A stretch of 64,000 bases of DNA from Trichobilharzia szidati (GCA_944472155.2 OX235277.1:23198804-23262803), one strand, 5' to 3'. Shown: positions 22,004 to 33,960, counted from the first letter of the stretch. The notes: a model not told the origin generated them from the letters alone. Made by a program: numbers and translations.

Positions 22004-22469
22004 CACAAGTAGGATAGGTTTATGGAGTTTTTGTTTTGCCAAAAACAGCGTATTCTGGGTTTTCCATTCTTAATACTATCTGAAGCACAAAGGACGTGGA
22101 CGAAATTGTGTATTGCTGAAAATTTTATTAGCAGTAACCACTGAGATTTTTGAATCAATCTTCATCGGTCAGTTGTTGTGGGATTTGAAAGTCCCTCAGT
22201 TCCAGTTCTATCCATGTAACATACCCCTACACACTTAAACTGTCAAAAGAATCATCTAATATTTCTTACTGAACACTCAGCATTATTATGTTATTTCTCT
22301 GTGAAAGATGCTTTCGAAATTGTTGGCTGCCACATTGAGCAGATGAATATATGTAAGTTGAAAAATTGGTGTACTAGTTCGCTTCCAACTTTCTGATAAC
22401 TAGTTGACACAATATGTCAAGTTTGTTCATATGCTCTTTAGTTGCATTACTTCAAGTGCTCTTCTTTCT

Positions 22470-24790
22470 ACCCCTATTCATCTATCTTATTCCAAAGATT
22501 GACCAAAGATTGACAGCTGTTACAAGTACATTCATACGCGACCGAGCCACCGTTATCTACTGACCAAGGAACACAAACGACAACTTAAACAGCTCCAAGA
22601 AAATAAAGACATAATCCTCGTCCGTCCTGATAAGGGCAATGGTATTGTAGTAATGAATAGATCCGATTATAATGAGAAATTGACAGATATACTATCAGAT
22701 AACACCAAATTCTTTGAATCACCCAACCAGAAGGACACAACCGAAAGAACTGAAAACCTACTTACAAAATCGCTGAAGAGAATGAAAGAAGATTCAGTCA
22801 TAACACCGGAGGTTTATGAGCAAATAAGACCTTGCAGTTCAACTATTCCAAGACTGTATGGACTGCCTAAAGTGCACAAGGAGAATGTCCCACTTCGACC
22901 GGTTATAGACATGGTTAACTCACCATATCATCAAATCGCGAAGTGGCTAGCTGATATCCTCGAACCAGTTCAAAGACATATGACAAAATATAGCCTCAGA
23001 GATACATTTGACTTCATCGACTCAGTGAAGGATGTCAACGTGTCTGAAAGACAAATGATCTCACTAGATGTCTTCTCTCTATTCACAAGCATCCCCCTAA
23101 ATGAAACAATATGCTTCATTTGTGATTACATCGAAACCAGCAACCTAGAAGTTCCTCTCCCAATAAACTACCTGAAGGAACTTCTTCTCAGATGTACGTT
23201 CAATATCCAGTTCAAATTCAATGAAAAGTTCTATGTACAGAAAGATGGAGTAGCTATGGGGTCTCCTCTCGGTCCACTCCTAGCCGACTGCTTCATGGCG
23301 AGTCTGGAAAACAACATCCTCAATCCCTTGACAAGTCAACTGCACTTATACAAGAGATACGTAGATGACACGTTTATAATCTGTGATGAAAATTGTGATT
23401 TAGATTCTCTACTCAAAACCTTCAACGCAGCGCATCCATCAATAAGTTTCACCTTAGAAAGAGAATCGAACAACGCATTTCCATTCCTTGATGTACTACT
23501 CACCAGACGACACGACTGTACGATCCAAAGATCAATATACCGCAAGCCGACATGGACTGGACAGTTTATCAACTTTCAGAGCTTCTTCCCACTAATCCGA
23601 AAGAGAAACCTGGTACGTACGTTGTGCTCAAGGATTAGAAAAATCTGCTCGGAAGACATGGTGGAAAATGAATTAAATTTATTACGGAAAATTCTACTAG
23701 AGAATGGATATCCACCAAGATTTATTGATAAAAACATGAAGGAGAAGCCTCCGATGTCAAACATCGCAACGGTTCCTAAGAAGACTCTCTTCATGAACCT
23801 AGAATTCAAAGGTGGTGTCGCGGCGGAAATTCTCAGAAACCGCCTTTCTAAATGTCTGAAGAAGACATTTCCAACAGCCACTCTACGTATCACATTCTCC
23901 TGCAGACAGTTAATCCAGTCTAACGCTAAGGACAAGATACCGCTTTTGGACACCTCAATGTGTATTTATCAATTTACTTGCTCGTGTGGAGCAAAGTATA
24001 TTGGCCGTACGCAACGTCAAGTCCAAAAACGTATTCTGGAACACTGCCCCGCTTGGTTGGCCAGAGGAGAAAAGAAGAATAGCAACAGCTCGATCCTCGA
24101 ACACCTTGTCATCTCTGGACATCGAGCACCCCCACATGAATGCTTCACAGTGTTACACAGAGTCCCTCAATATCGTACAAAGGGACTTCGGATTCGCCAT
24201 CTGTATATAGCTGAAGCATTAGCTATTCGAGATCTAAAACCAGACCTCCGCATACAAAAGCGATATATACATTCTCTTGCCTTACCATGGCCAGAGTAAA
24301 GTTCTTATCACAATTTTGCTTCTTTCCTTTATTATGTAAGTTCACTATTATTACCATTATTATTTTATTTTATTAATACTTTTACTATCATTTTGTCCCC
24401 ATCATCCACATTTTATTACCACTCTATTACTGTTTATTAATAACATTGTTTTTCATACATATTTTATACAAAAACACTTTATAGCCTTTCCACTAGTTCC
24501 TGTCCACTTTACACGAGATTACTGATTATTCACTATCTCACACTTATTACGTCATGCCAACTTCTGTCTCCTTTCTAACTTACAATTAGTCATCCCTTCT
24601 TACACCTTACATTATGTAATACAATTTTCCAAGGACAAAATTTACCAGTATCTGATTGGTCTAAAGATTTCTTTGTTAATTATAATTACGATTGTACAGC
24701 TCATGAAAATGAATCGTCGAAAAGAAAATTTTCTTTGCCGTTTGTGCCTTTTTCTTATGACTCAATACGGGAATATTTCGTTCATTATTA
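22470..24790 (+). mobile_element. Penelope-like retroelement, family A copy 1
   Basis: Contains the RT/GIY-YIG frame and a 490 bp 3' UTR. The UTR aligns with the reverse complement of 59.26-59.75 kb and with both halves of the 37.14-38.04 kb element. The 3' limit is set by loss of similarity after CGTTCATTA at about 24787. The 5' limit is approximate. No target-site duplication was recognised. Confidence 0.75.
22503..24299 (+). CDS. Penelope-like element polyprotein: RT plus GIY-YIG (family A)
   Basis: The largest intact frame in the window. From the ATG at 22653 it gives 548 residues. Upstream the frame is open to 22503 and includes LVRPDKGNGIVVMNRSDY, a conserved block before the RT fingers, so 22653 is unlikely to be the native start. 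Counting from 22653: RT motif A SLDVFSLF (137-144), motif B GVAMGSPLGP (199-208), motif C YVDD (236-239), then FPFLD and YRKPT. After a linker, the GIY-YIG nuclease starts with CIYQFTCSCGAKYIGRT (437-453), followed by ILEHL, the Glu of AEALAI (521) and LKP. RT and nuclease together copy and insert the element. All key residues are present. The 5' part found in full PLEs is missing or too diverged to see. Confidence 0.9.
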   Translation, partial: PKIDSCYKYIHTRPSHRYLLTKEHKRQLKQLQENKDIILVRPDKGNGIVVMNRSDYNEKLTDILSDNTKFFESPNQKDTTERTENLLTKSLKRMKEDSVITPEVYEQIRPCSSTIPRLYGLPKVHKENVPLRPVIDMVNSPYHQIAKWLADILEPVQRHMTKYSLRDTFDFIDSVKDVNVSERQMISLDVFSLFTSIPLNETICFICDYIETSNLEVPLPINYLKELLLRCTFNIQFKFNEKFYVQKDGVAMGSPLGPLLADCFMASLENNILNPLTSQLHLYKRYVDDTFIICDENCDLDSLLKTFNAAHPSISFTLERESNNAFPFLDVLLTRRHDCTIQRSIYRKPTWTGQFINFQSFFPLIRKRNLVRTLCSRIRKICSEDMVENELNLLRKILLENGYPPRFIDKNMKEKPPMSNIATVPKKTLFMNLEFKGGVAAEILRNRLSKCLKKTFPTATLRITFSCRQLIQSNAKDKIPLLDTSMCIYQFTCSCGAKYIGRTQRQVQKRILEHCPAWLARGEKKNSNSSILEHLVISGHRAPPHECFTVLHRVPQYRTKGLRIRHLYIAEALAIRDLKPDLRIQKRYIHSLALPWPE

Positions 24791-24799
24791 TTATCATGA

Positions 24800-25130
24800 C
24801 CATTATAATGATTATGCGCTAGGAGTATCCATATGAAATTTGTACATGAGCACAACCCATTAGTAGATGGCGTGGCTATTCGGAATCCATTAGGATTTTT
24901 CTGAGTTGATCTGCATGTGTCAAAAGTTGAAATTCTGTTCGGGGACGTGAAAGAGGAAGTCGATTTCGCATAGGCATCATTTGAAGTGAGAGAGAGGACG
25001 CACTTCTTAGTCTCGCAGTTTCTGATCGACTTAAGAACAAGTGAGAACGTGATCCCGATATCTCCAGGATAATGAAGAAGTAGGAATCAATGTCTTAATT
25101 GGTTAATGCTGCCAACCACCCATAAATATG
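24800..25130. other. no recognisable gene
   Basis: Sequence between two PLE copies. Nothing identified. Confidence 0.4.
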
Positions 25131-25139
25131 TCTGAATCG

Positions 25140-25600
25140 ATTCCGGATATTCATGATCTCATCGCAGCCCTATTCGTTTCTTTATATATTTCACACTGAA
25201 AATTAGAAATACCTGAACACCTAATATCATTTTATCAACCGAGAGCTTGATAATTTTTCTGAATTCACGGTCGAGACGCAGTGCGTTACAAACTGTCTCA
25301 AGATGTTTGTTGATCGGAGAACTGGTGATAAAACTGGGTATATCGCAATTAAAACAGTTCTTTCCAACACTCTCTGTTTTAATTTCCTGTAGTGTGTGTT
25401 TCATGATGTAGGGATTAGTTAGTTCGTGATCTGACCACTTAATAATGCGGTGTAATAGTGATGATAATTCATAAGTCGATGCGTTACTTAGGCCAAGCAT
25501 AAGTCCAAAACAGTATCTTATTTAGTGCACTTTAATAACGTCACACATTCTATCATGATTATTAGTTCGAGGAATTAAGGTTCGTTTAAGATACGTTTCG
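25140..25600 (-). pseudogene. PLE RT fragment related to family B
   Basis: The 113-residue minus-strand frame reads SNASTYELSSLLHRI, LTNPYIMKHTLQEI and RKIIKLSVDKMILGVQVFL. It lines up with YELSKHLALIL, LTNSYEMKNKLNDI and TKLSVEEIILGIQLCL of the 28 kb copy. Motif A has decayed (DIPSFITSSPI for DITSLYINIPV). Before it, RTNNHDRMCDVIKVH-like codons are out of frame. It stops before motif B. Dead fragment. Confidence 0.6.
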
Positions 25601-26039
25601 GGAAGTAATTGTTTTCGATTAAAGGCACTGGGTGTAGCCATTTCGATTCATCCAGGTGGAAGTGACTTCACTCATCTTTATAGACTTTTCGATCATATTC
25701 ACAATAGTGTTTACGGGTCATTTAATCTCCTAATATGGACTAACTTCAATATGTTCATTGACCTTGATGAAATAACGCAATCTGTCCACAACTGCTATTG
25801 TAATACACTGCCCGATTTAGCACTCACTATGATTTTGTCATTATTCACACACTGTGATCTAAAGAATTCCGAAATAAATTTTCACCTGCTCGAACTACAT
25901 AACCACCACTTTGCGAATTTGGTTTGTTGGGTTCTCACTAAATCCCCTATAACAATTTGTAAATATTAGTTGAACTTTTATATTGCGTATGAATTGATGA
26001 TTTGACTAGTAAATGTGGGATCATTGTGTTGAGCAACGG

Positions 26040-26300
26040 CCTCATTTCTTTCAGATATACTCCGTCAGGACGTCCCTACAAATTCTACGTTTAACAGGGA
26101 GCAGAATGTTCCAAATCACAATTGTAAGACACCTAATTGATATGAGACACACAGGCTTTAAAAATAATCAATATACAAAGCAGAAAGTGATCACTTTGTC
26201 TCTCAGTAGCCATTGGCATAGAAAGACTTCGACCCAGTCAATGCACATAGAAGGAGAGCGTAACTAATCTCTCACTAACCTGGTAACCGTAATTGTTTTT
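26040..26300 (+). pseudogene. PLE GIY-YIG tail fragment
   Basis: One frame gives TIVRHLIDMRHTGFKNNQYT. Another gives SVAIGIERLRPSQCT and KESVTNLSL. These match the KHLI-x-x-GH and AEA-x-AI-x-RLKP-x-LC-x-QKE pattern of the PLE endonuclease tail. They are in different frames, so the copy is broken. Confidence 0.45.
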
Positions 26301-27127
26301 TGTTCTTGTGCTTTTGTGTCTTGTTCTGTCCTGTTGCAGAACATTCCGCTCAATTTTGACTTTGACAATTTTCATTCAGTGACTCGAACTTACCATAAAG
26401 GATCCAAAGGAATTTTTCATCAATAGTCTGAAATAATTTCCCATGAAATTTAAGGCGAACCTGAACATTTATATCAATGGTAATGTGACTGAAATTTGAA
26501 AACGTTTGTGTGTTAGCCGTGTAGTAGAGTGAATAGAAGACTGTACAGTGTTCACATAGGTATTCCAAGATAATGGGACACCATATCAAATTTAATGTAC
26601 AAACTGGATGCACTACTGTAATAAAAATGCTGAGAATTCCATTCTCTATCACAAGTACTGTTTTGGAATAAAGCAAATTACTATTATTTTGAATTTTATT
26701 TGAATCTGCGTTGATTTCAAACCTCGAAAGCCAAATTTTTTCTGCTATGTATTCCCAACCGTATAGGCATCATATAATTCTGAAAATGTCCCAAAAGTTA
26801 TTTTCAATTATTATCAGTAATTCTGATTAAATTTTTAATTGCAGAACGTAGTCAATTTATTTTAAAATGCTGGAGGATATTGCAGCATCCGATTAAGCTA
26901 CGAAACCATTCCCATGAACACCTATTTACGTAGAAAAGAACATATGACGTATCTTCTTCCATCGTATTTTGTTGCATATTGAAAAGCAACAGGGAATATG
27001 AACTGTTAGCTAGAGGAACTGATTCAAAATTAGAAAAAGGTCGTCTATCATTTGATTATTAGTGCAAAAATAATTATGTTAACATATAACTGTAAGCTGT
27101 CCAGGAGAAAAACTATAATCAAACAAT

Positions 27128-27330
27128 GTGCGTCGGGAGCACAGTGGTAGGGACTCTCGCCGATCATGCATATGGTCCGGGGTTCGATCCCCTGCTGACG
27201 CACACCCGATATCTATGGTTGGCCTGCAAAATTTGGGCTACCGATATCCATGCTGAAAATTCCATACTTGTACCAAAAAAACGGTGTGGAATCAAGCTGT
27301 AATCAAAAATAAAAAATTAAATAAATAAAT
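27128..27330 (+). mobile_element. SINE-1 copy
   Basis: The best-preserved tRNA-like head in the window: GCGTCGGGAGCACAGTGGTAG (A-box region) and GGGGTTCGATCCCCTG (B box and T-arm), closed by CTGACGCAC. It is followed by a body with two GATATC-type boxes, the ACGGTGTGGAATCAAGCTGTA box and an A-rich AAATAAAT tail. Related copies lie at 33.09, 40.38 and 55.49 (minus) kb. Confidence 0.75.
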
Positions 27331-27479
27331 TCGTGGTGGATCAGCCAATAAAAACCGTTGATATTTGAAGTTATTGTAATTTGGCGGTTCTCTGCATTTG
27401 CGTTTCTCCACTTTGAATTCGCCTACTATTATGGGTAAATTTTATTTTGATAGAGTCTCACAGTGTTATACAGTAATAT

Positions 27480-28010
27480 TTACTGATGACGTTTCGAGCA
27501 CAATTTATTGCTCATAATCATATCAAGGTAATCACACGACTTCCTGAATAAATTTATATAGTTCCATTGTTTTTCACTTGATTTGATTGGTAGTATTATT
27601 TTCCATATTTCAGGTATGAGTGATGATTCATTCCTATTGCATGTGTTGGGTGTAGATTTGATGAACAAAGATTCAGTAATCAACCTCTCTCTCCACCTAC
27701 CTAGATTACTTTTTAGAATTTTAACCATCTCCCACCCTATTGTGTGGTTGTGTGTTAATGCATGCATTGCAATTGCCGAGCTTTTTTCTAAATTACTTAT
27801 CTTCTCTGGGTCAACTATTCTTACCTTAGTTAAATTCTTATGTTCTGACAATCTGACTACCCCTGACCTGCTAGTTTGACCTATGTAGTTGACCTCACAG
27901 TCATTGCAGGGTATTTTGTAAATTATATTATTTTGTCTAATTGGGTCCACTGGGTCCTTTATCCTACAGAGCTTGTCCCTGAGTGTGTTTGTAGGTTTAA
28001 ATGCCACCAT
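27480..28010 (-). CDS. GIY-YIG endonuclease part of family B left arm
   Basis: 176 residues on the minus strand: AFKPTNTLRDKLCRIKDP, NNIIYKIPCNDCEVNYIGQT (YIG core with a CxxC in place), SAIAMHALTHNHTIGW, RERLITESLFIKSTPNTCNR and IPEIWK. The frame stays open further upstream, toward the arm's inner end. It is better preserved than the same segment in the right arm. It has no RT or promoter of its own and is the inverted 5' copy of the element's end. Confidence 0.75.
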   Translation of the reverse strand: MVAFKPTNTLRDKLCRIKDPVDPIRQNNIIYKIPCNDCEVNYIGQTSRSGVVRLSEHKNLTKVRIVDPEKISNLEKSSAIAMHALTHNHTIGWEMVKILKSNLGRWRERLITESLFIKSTPNTCNRNESSLIPEIWKIILPIKSSEKQWNYINLFRKSCDYLDMIMSNKLCSKRHQ

Positions 28011-28135
28011 AATTCCTGCTTTATTTAGAATCCTGCGTAGGGTCTCAGATGTCCCCTCTTTATATGGTATAACTGTAGATGACTTATATTCTCTCTTATT
28101 TATGTTATTATTACTAGTTTCACAATTCTTTCTTT

Positions 28136-29140
28136 TTGGCCTTTTTCAATCTTCCTAATGAATGGTTTAATTTAATGCCTAAAACTAATAATGCTAGTAG
28201 GATGTATGGTACTATTAAAATACATAAGCCAGGTTATCCCATAAGACCAATAGTATATTTTAGAAATACCCCTACATATGAATTATCAAAACATTTAGCT
28301 CTAATATTATGCCCCATTAGAAATCGTTCAAATTCTAGACTAACTAATTCATATGAAATGAAAAATAAACTAAATGACATACAACTAGATAATGATGAAA
28401 CAATGGTTAGTTTTGATATAACCAGTCTTTATATTAATATACCAGTCAATATGGCCTTAGAAGCAGTTAAAAAAGAACTAACTACAGATCCTGAACTCAA
28501 TCATAGGACAAAGCTGTCCGTTGAAGAAATTATTTTAGGGATTCAGCTATGCCTCACATCTACTATATTTAAATTCCAAGGCAAAATATGTAGGCAAACT
28601 GAAGGTGTAGCAATGGGATCACCAATATCCCCTATCGTGGCAGGTATATTTATGGATAGCTGGGAAAATATGGCACTTAATACGTTTAATCCTACTCCAA
28701 AAATATGGCGGAGATATGTGGATGACACTTTCACAGTGTTAAAAACAGAACATATCTCTAGCTTCTTGACACACATAAACTCACTAGTGGAGAGAATAAA
28801 ATTCACATTTGAAGCCGAAAATGAGCAAGAAGAATTAGCTATGTTAGATTGTAAAATAAAACGAATAGAAGAAGGCTAACTATACACTAGTGTTTATAGA
28901 AAACCAACGCATTCTAATAGATATATAGACTTTAATTCATCTCATCCTTTAACTGTTAAGGCACGCTTAGTTAAGTGTTTAACAAACCGAGCGATGGCAC
29001 TAAGTGGCACAAAAAGAGACCTAAATGATGAAATAAAACAGATAGAAGAGGCGTTGGCGTTAAATGACTATCCCTTAAAATTCATTAGGAAGATTGAAAA
29101 AGGCCAAAAAGAAAGAATTGTGAAACTAGTAATAATAACA
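28136..29140 (+). pseudogene. family B reverse transcriptase, premature stop
   Basis: The open part (28136-28879, 247 residues) has RMYGTIKIHKPGYPIRPIV, motif A SFDITSLYINIP (92-103), motif B EGVAMGSPISPIVAG, motif C YVDD (194-197) and LAMLDCKIKR. A TAA at 28877 cuts it. The frame then continues with YTSVYRKPTHSNRYIDF and IEEALALNDYPLKFIRK to about 29140, so a single nonsense change separates thumb from palm. The N-terminal third is replaced by the inverted arm. Confidence 0.75.
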
Positions 29141-29149
29141 TAAATAAGA

Positions 29150-29640
29150 GAGAATATAAGTCATCTACAGTTATACCATATAAAGAGGGGACATCTGAGA
29201 CCCTACGCAGGATTCTAAATAAAGCAGGAATTAGAGTGGCATTTAAACCAACAAACTCACTCAGGGACGGGCTCTGTAGGTTAAAGGACCCAACAGGTTG
29301 ACCCAATTAGACAAAATAATATAATTTACAAAATACCCTGCAATGACTGTGAGGTCAACTACATAGGTCAGACTAGTAGGTCAGGGGTAGTCAGATTGTC
29401 AGAACATAAGTATTTAGCTAAGGTAAGAATGGTTGACCCAGAGGAGATAAGTAATTTAGAAAAAAGCTCGGCAATTGCAATGCATGCATTAACACACAAC
29501 CACACAATAGGGTGGGAGATGGTTAAAATTCTAAAAAGTAATCTAGGTAGGTGGAGAGAGAGGTTGATTACTGAATCTTTGTTCATCAAATCTACACCCA
29601 ACACATGCAATAGGAATGAATCATAACTCATACCTGAAAT
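29150..29640 (+). pseudogene. family B right-arm GIY-YIG, frameshifted
   Basis: Starts with STVIPYKEGTSETLRRIL and RVAFKPTNSLRDGLCRLKDP, then a frameshift near 29295. The shifted frame resumes with YKIPCNDCEVNYIGQT and SEHKYLAKVRMVDPEEI to CNRNES and a stop at 29624. Same gene as the left arm, but broken twice. Confidence 0.7.
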
Positions 29641-29859
29641 ATGGAAAATAATACTACCAATCAAATCAAGTGAAAATCAAGTGATAAACAATGGAACTAT
29701 ATAAATGAATTTAAGAAGTCGTGTGATTACCTTGATATGATTATGAGCAATAAATTGTGCTCGAAACGTCATCAGTAAATATTACTGTATAACACTGTGA
29801 GACTCTATCAAAATAAAATTTTCCCATAATGGAATTACACTCTACCACATTTTCCAAGT

Positions 29860-32800
29860 TTTATTCTTATATCATTGAGTTCGTCTATTTTCACAATTTT
29901 CTTTATTTTCAGATTCAAGTGTCTCTTCAGGAAACACTGACGATTTAAACACCAGTGTCATGTTTCATTCTGCAAACAAGTGAATTTCTGTACGCACTCA
30001 TCAGAAAGGAATCTGACTACATAAACACAACTCTGGTAGTGTCTAACATACACAGTTTCATGTCATCTGATGAATTGGACGGTTTATTCTGGTTGCCCAC
30101 ATAAACTCTGACGTGGAGTGCACGATTTCAGCGATTTCTGAAGGACACTTACTGTCCACTAGTTGCTTTCATCAGGGTTTTCTCCTGCTCGAGTAAACCG
30201 ACGACACGTGTGATAGAAATGAATTCATGTTTTTACATCACATGAGTCAAGAATTAATCATCAGACTAGGAGAGAGAGAGAGCACTTCATTGTTTGGAGA
30301 TTGGCTGAAGCATATACATTTCACATGCACACACAGTCCAGTCCTCATTCAACTGATTAACACAGTGACTGAATGAAGTGTGAGATGTAGTCAGTATGTC
30401 GTCGAATAGGCCTCAATGAGATAGGATACTATGATTCGTGTGTGCATTGAAACTCCTATAGCTTTCAATTTATTATTTTGAAATCCACAGATACACACCC
30501 ACATATTTGTCCATTTTCAATGATGAGATTGTGTCGAATCACTAAATTATTCAACAAAAATAACAAGTAATATACTTCCTGAATACTTGTATGAACATAC
30601 CAATCTAATGGCTTGAAATATATTCTGAAGGGCTTCAAACACACTGAGGTTATGTATGAATTCTTGTTCAATAATATTTCAGGTAGAGTTTTCAATGTGC
30701 ATTTCACACTTACCATTATATGTTGTGCATTAATGGACAATTCAAATATATATATATATTAACATATATTTAATTAACGAATAATTTCTTCTTAGAAAAT
30801 GTATTGATTGTATGATTACTATAGAGTTATGCTGTTCTGAGATTGCACCGAAAATTGAGAGCTACATATATATATATATATATATATATAAGATGACGGT
30901 TTTTATGGCAGACTTAAGAATTGAGGGAGATCAGGTAGGAAACAGCTTCAGGCTAAAAGGGAAAACTTTTTGAAATAACAGAAAACTGGTGTGAATTTTG
31001 GCTTCAGAAAGTAGCTCCTTACATCTATAGAACCCTACTATTGCTTTGACATTTAAACGCTTCGATAATTGTTGATAATGATAACGCAGAATGCACAGAT
31101 AAGAATATACTGTCTAGTACTTCTTTCTGAACATCACGCTGACACACTTAATTTGGGGAAGTAAGTGTTGATATAACATATCCTGCGGAGGTTATTTCCT
31201 TCTGCTTCATTGAAATTCGAAGATAATTCGTTATCAAGAGAACACAGCCATGCTACAATCATAGATGTTTAATCACCATACGTATTCCCTACTCTATCAT
31301 ATCACTTCCAATAATAATGCATTGATATCAGATTTTGAAGAGTGCAGATAACAAGCTAATCGAGGGAAGCAAGACGAATCAGATGCAGTGATTTTAGTCA
31401 TGAAATCAGTCGAAAAATAAACGATCATGCGTTGGTAACTCATCAGAAATGTGTTGATTTGTTTTACACTACTGATATTTCTTTGTAAGTAGGTAAAAGA
31501 TACTATTCAAATTGTTGAAAGTCATATTCATTAAATGTTGCTTCTTCATCCTCTCTCTTACATACTTACTTGAAATCATAATCGCAGTCGGTATGTTCCG
31601 GTCATTACTATGATCCACTTTGCAATCACCATCCAATACTAGGTACTCATCACACATTCGTTTTTAAGGTCTTAGAATAAATTTGCGGGAAAAAATTTAT
31701 TCTCCTGCTGATAACACACTTGTAAAAGTTTGAATTATTGTGTTTTCACTAATTCTTATCTCAGTGAAACACTTTCAGGCTTCAGAATTTAAAATTACCT
31801 CTCACTGCGTTAATCAGCTCATCAGCACTTAGTGTATGGTTTCAGCTGTTTAACGTACCATATCAACCACTTATATTTTACCACCCAGCGACGCATAAGG
31901 AGGAAGTACGAAAGCCGTCTGTCAATGAGGTAAGTGATATGCCAGTAATCTAACTTGTTGACATCATAATTGACGGATATTTGAAATCAGTCAAGAGAAC
32001 ACCTTGAGTCATATTATCAAACTCTGTGTGACGTATTTATTAAGAGATTTCACCTGTTGCAGAACAAAAAGCAATTTTAAGACAAAAATAATGGTTATTT
32101 ACTTGGTAGCTATTTCGTGTGAAAAGAGACGTTTTAGATAGGATTTGTAGCCAGTGGTAATATAAATAACGTGGACATAACAAGGAAACAAACAGGCATG
32201 TAACAAATGTCAGATTTGAGGTTAAGGGATGAAAAATAACGACAATAATGACGATAAATTATTGATACCAACTATTTGGTGTAGGCACAGAAGTACTATT
32301 TGTGAACGACTATGAAGACCCTACTATAATAAGAAGATAGAAAGGGTGAATGCAGTATGAAATATGAAAACTATTGAGTCAAGTTAGGTAAATAGACTCA
32401 ATAATCACGTAGTTTCTAGTTCTTTCATTGGTTTAATACACACAGCTGATGCTGATGCTATATGGTCTATTCAACTGAAACTACGGAGTGATAAAATGTT
32501 CGTAGACTAGTCATTTCAGTTTTTGCCCAATACTTCCCTTTCTTACCCATCCTGTCTTCTTTCATCTTCATTGAAGTGTGGTATATAGACTTCTCTTGCA
32601 ATCCTGAACTACGATGTCTTATTGTGCATGAGCAGGCATACATAAGGAGGAGGAGTCGCACCCGACATAAGACGCTGGGAGAACACATATGAGCAAATGG
32701 CCAGAAGACTTGAACAATAACTGAACTATAAGGTTGCGACACAGGTTGGTTTCCGACTAGTCTATACCAGGATAAATTGACATGGATCATCAGAATAACA

Positions 32801-33085
32801 TGAAAACATTTTGCAAATTTGCATATATATATACGGACGGATGCCACCTAGAATACGAATTCCGTAAAGCTGATCAACCCATGTTTTATAGAAAAACAGA
32901 TTATTGTTGCCTTATAATCTTACTGAGCCTAATAACCTAGGTTTACGTTTACATTTCATATTCTACTCTCCAAATTCCTTTTTTTACAGAAAGTAAACTT
33001 TCATACTGAATGACAAACAAAGAAAGATATGACAAGAAAGATAGTTTTATTTTCACTGAACAATTTTCAAGAGCTGAGGATTCGT
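29860..33085. other. no recognisable gene; TA microsatellites
   Basis: A+T-rich DNA. TA repeats lie at 30749-30775 and 30866-30891. A possible decayed GIY-YIG piece at 32610-32720 (AYIRRRSRTRHKTLGEHI) is too weak to call. Confidence 0.45.
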
Positions 33086-33092
33086 ATTAATG

Positions 33093-33270
33093 TGTGCGTT
33101 GGTGACACAGTGGTCATGACTCTCGCCAACGATGTACATGGTCCGGGGTTCGATCTCCTGTCGAAGAGCACCTGATATCCATGGTTGGCCTGCACAAAGT
33201 GGGCTACCGATATCACATACTGAAAATCGCATACCTATACCAAAAAATACGGTGTGGAAAATAAAAATAG
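33093..33270 (+). mobile_element. SINE-1 copy
   Basis: Head GTGCGTTGGTGACACAGTGG, B box GGGGTTCGATCTCCTG, body with GGTTGGCCTGCACAAAGTGG and the ACGGTGTGGAA box, A-rich end. Diverged from 27128-27330 at scattered positions. Confidence 0.7.
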
Positions 33271-33689
33271 GGAAAACAATCCATTAATCCAATGAGACAC
33301 TGGCTGGTGTGTGCTGGAAAATATCTTACGCAATTTGCAACTCACTTTGTGCAGAGTAGTAGAGACCAAAAAGGGGAAGTTGGAATTACGTATTAAATGT
33401 GAAAAATTATTAATTAATTATTAGATGTAAATGGATAAAATGGGCATATGCAAATTTAAAAGTATTTAAGTGTTTATATTAAACCTGAATGAGTAATTCA
33501 GTGTTCGCAATAAAAAGTACTATCGATAATAACCGTTATAAAATTACAATGAAAATAATAGTGGTCAAGTGAAACATCGAATAGTTATTCTAAGAATAAC
33601 AATCTGCTCATCGTCCGGCTAATAACAATGTGGTCATGATGTGTTTTTGAAATCAGATTTTCTGTCTCAGGTCCGAAAGATCCAGTTAT

Positions 33690-33960
33690 TCAGCTATGTA
33701 ATAATGGTGTATTCGAGACCCTCTTGTAAGACATTGAAGCTATCATGCAGGGGTTCCCGATGTCCAGCAGTAAGGAAGTGCTCAAGTTTAGAACTACTGG
33801 TATTCTTCTTCTGCAACTGGCCAGGCTGGAATGAATATCATAACGCGTTCGCGAATTTGACGCTGCGCACAACCAGTCTAATGGACCGCACATCAATAAG
33901 TAAATATACACTGAGGTGGCCTAAAGTCGTGTTTTGTATTAAATGCATGGTTTGATGAAC
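33690..33960 (-). pseudogene. PLE GIY-YIG fragment, relic
   Basis: The minus strand resembles the family A segment around the YIG core. The CCACCTCAGTGTATATTTACTT block matches the sequence before the core in the 23.9 kb copy. GCGCAGCGTCAAATTCGCG follows, and then CCTGGCCAGTTGCAGAAGAAGA matches the linker after the nuclease core. Stops and frameshifts are many. Confidence 0.5.

Larger units (their letters stand above)
17100..22100 (-). repeat. diverged three-copy tandem array with a small gene
   Basis: The blocks at 17.16-17.70 and 19.76-20.33 kb align, offset about 2.6 kb. Blocks at 17.82-18.06, 20.46-20.70 and 21.31-21.56 kb align in three copies. Blocks at 18.20-18.55 and 21.72-22.06 kb align. 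A partial extra copy of 18.10-18.20 lies at 18.94-19.04 kb. The consensus order on the minus strand is a first-exon-like block, about 500 bp of intron, then a conserved terminal exon and a CATTCA-rich downstream block. Confidence 0.7.
27437..29840 (+). mobile_element. Penelope-like retroelement, family B, with long inverted arms
   Basis: An RT frame (plus) is flanked by two near-identical copies of the GIY-YIG plus 3' UTR segment: 27437-28162 on the minus strand and 29081-29840 on the plus strand. Only a few percent of bases differ between arms, and some differences are small insertions. This matches the known habit of PLEs to carry a partial copy of themselves, often inverted, at the 5' side. 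Outer flanks GAATTCGCCTAC and GAATTACACTCTAC are similar but not identical, so a target-site duplication is only possible. Confidence 0.8.

Noticed and set aside
27131..27203. possible tRNA gene
   Set aside because: The tRNA-like head is followed by a repeated body and A-rich tail found at several loci. It is a SINE; the cloverleaf is incomplete.
32610..32720. AYIRRRSRTRHKTLGEHI, like a GIY-YIG core
   Set aside because: Only a short stretch matches; no downstream tail or 3' UTR of any PLE family follows.
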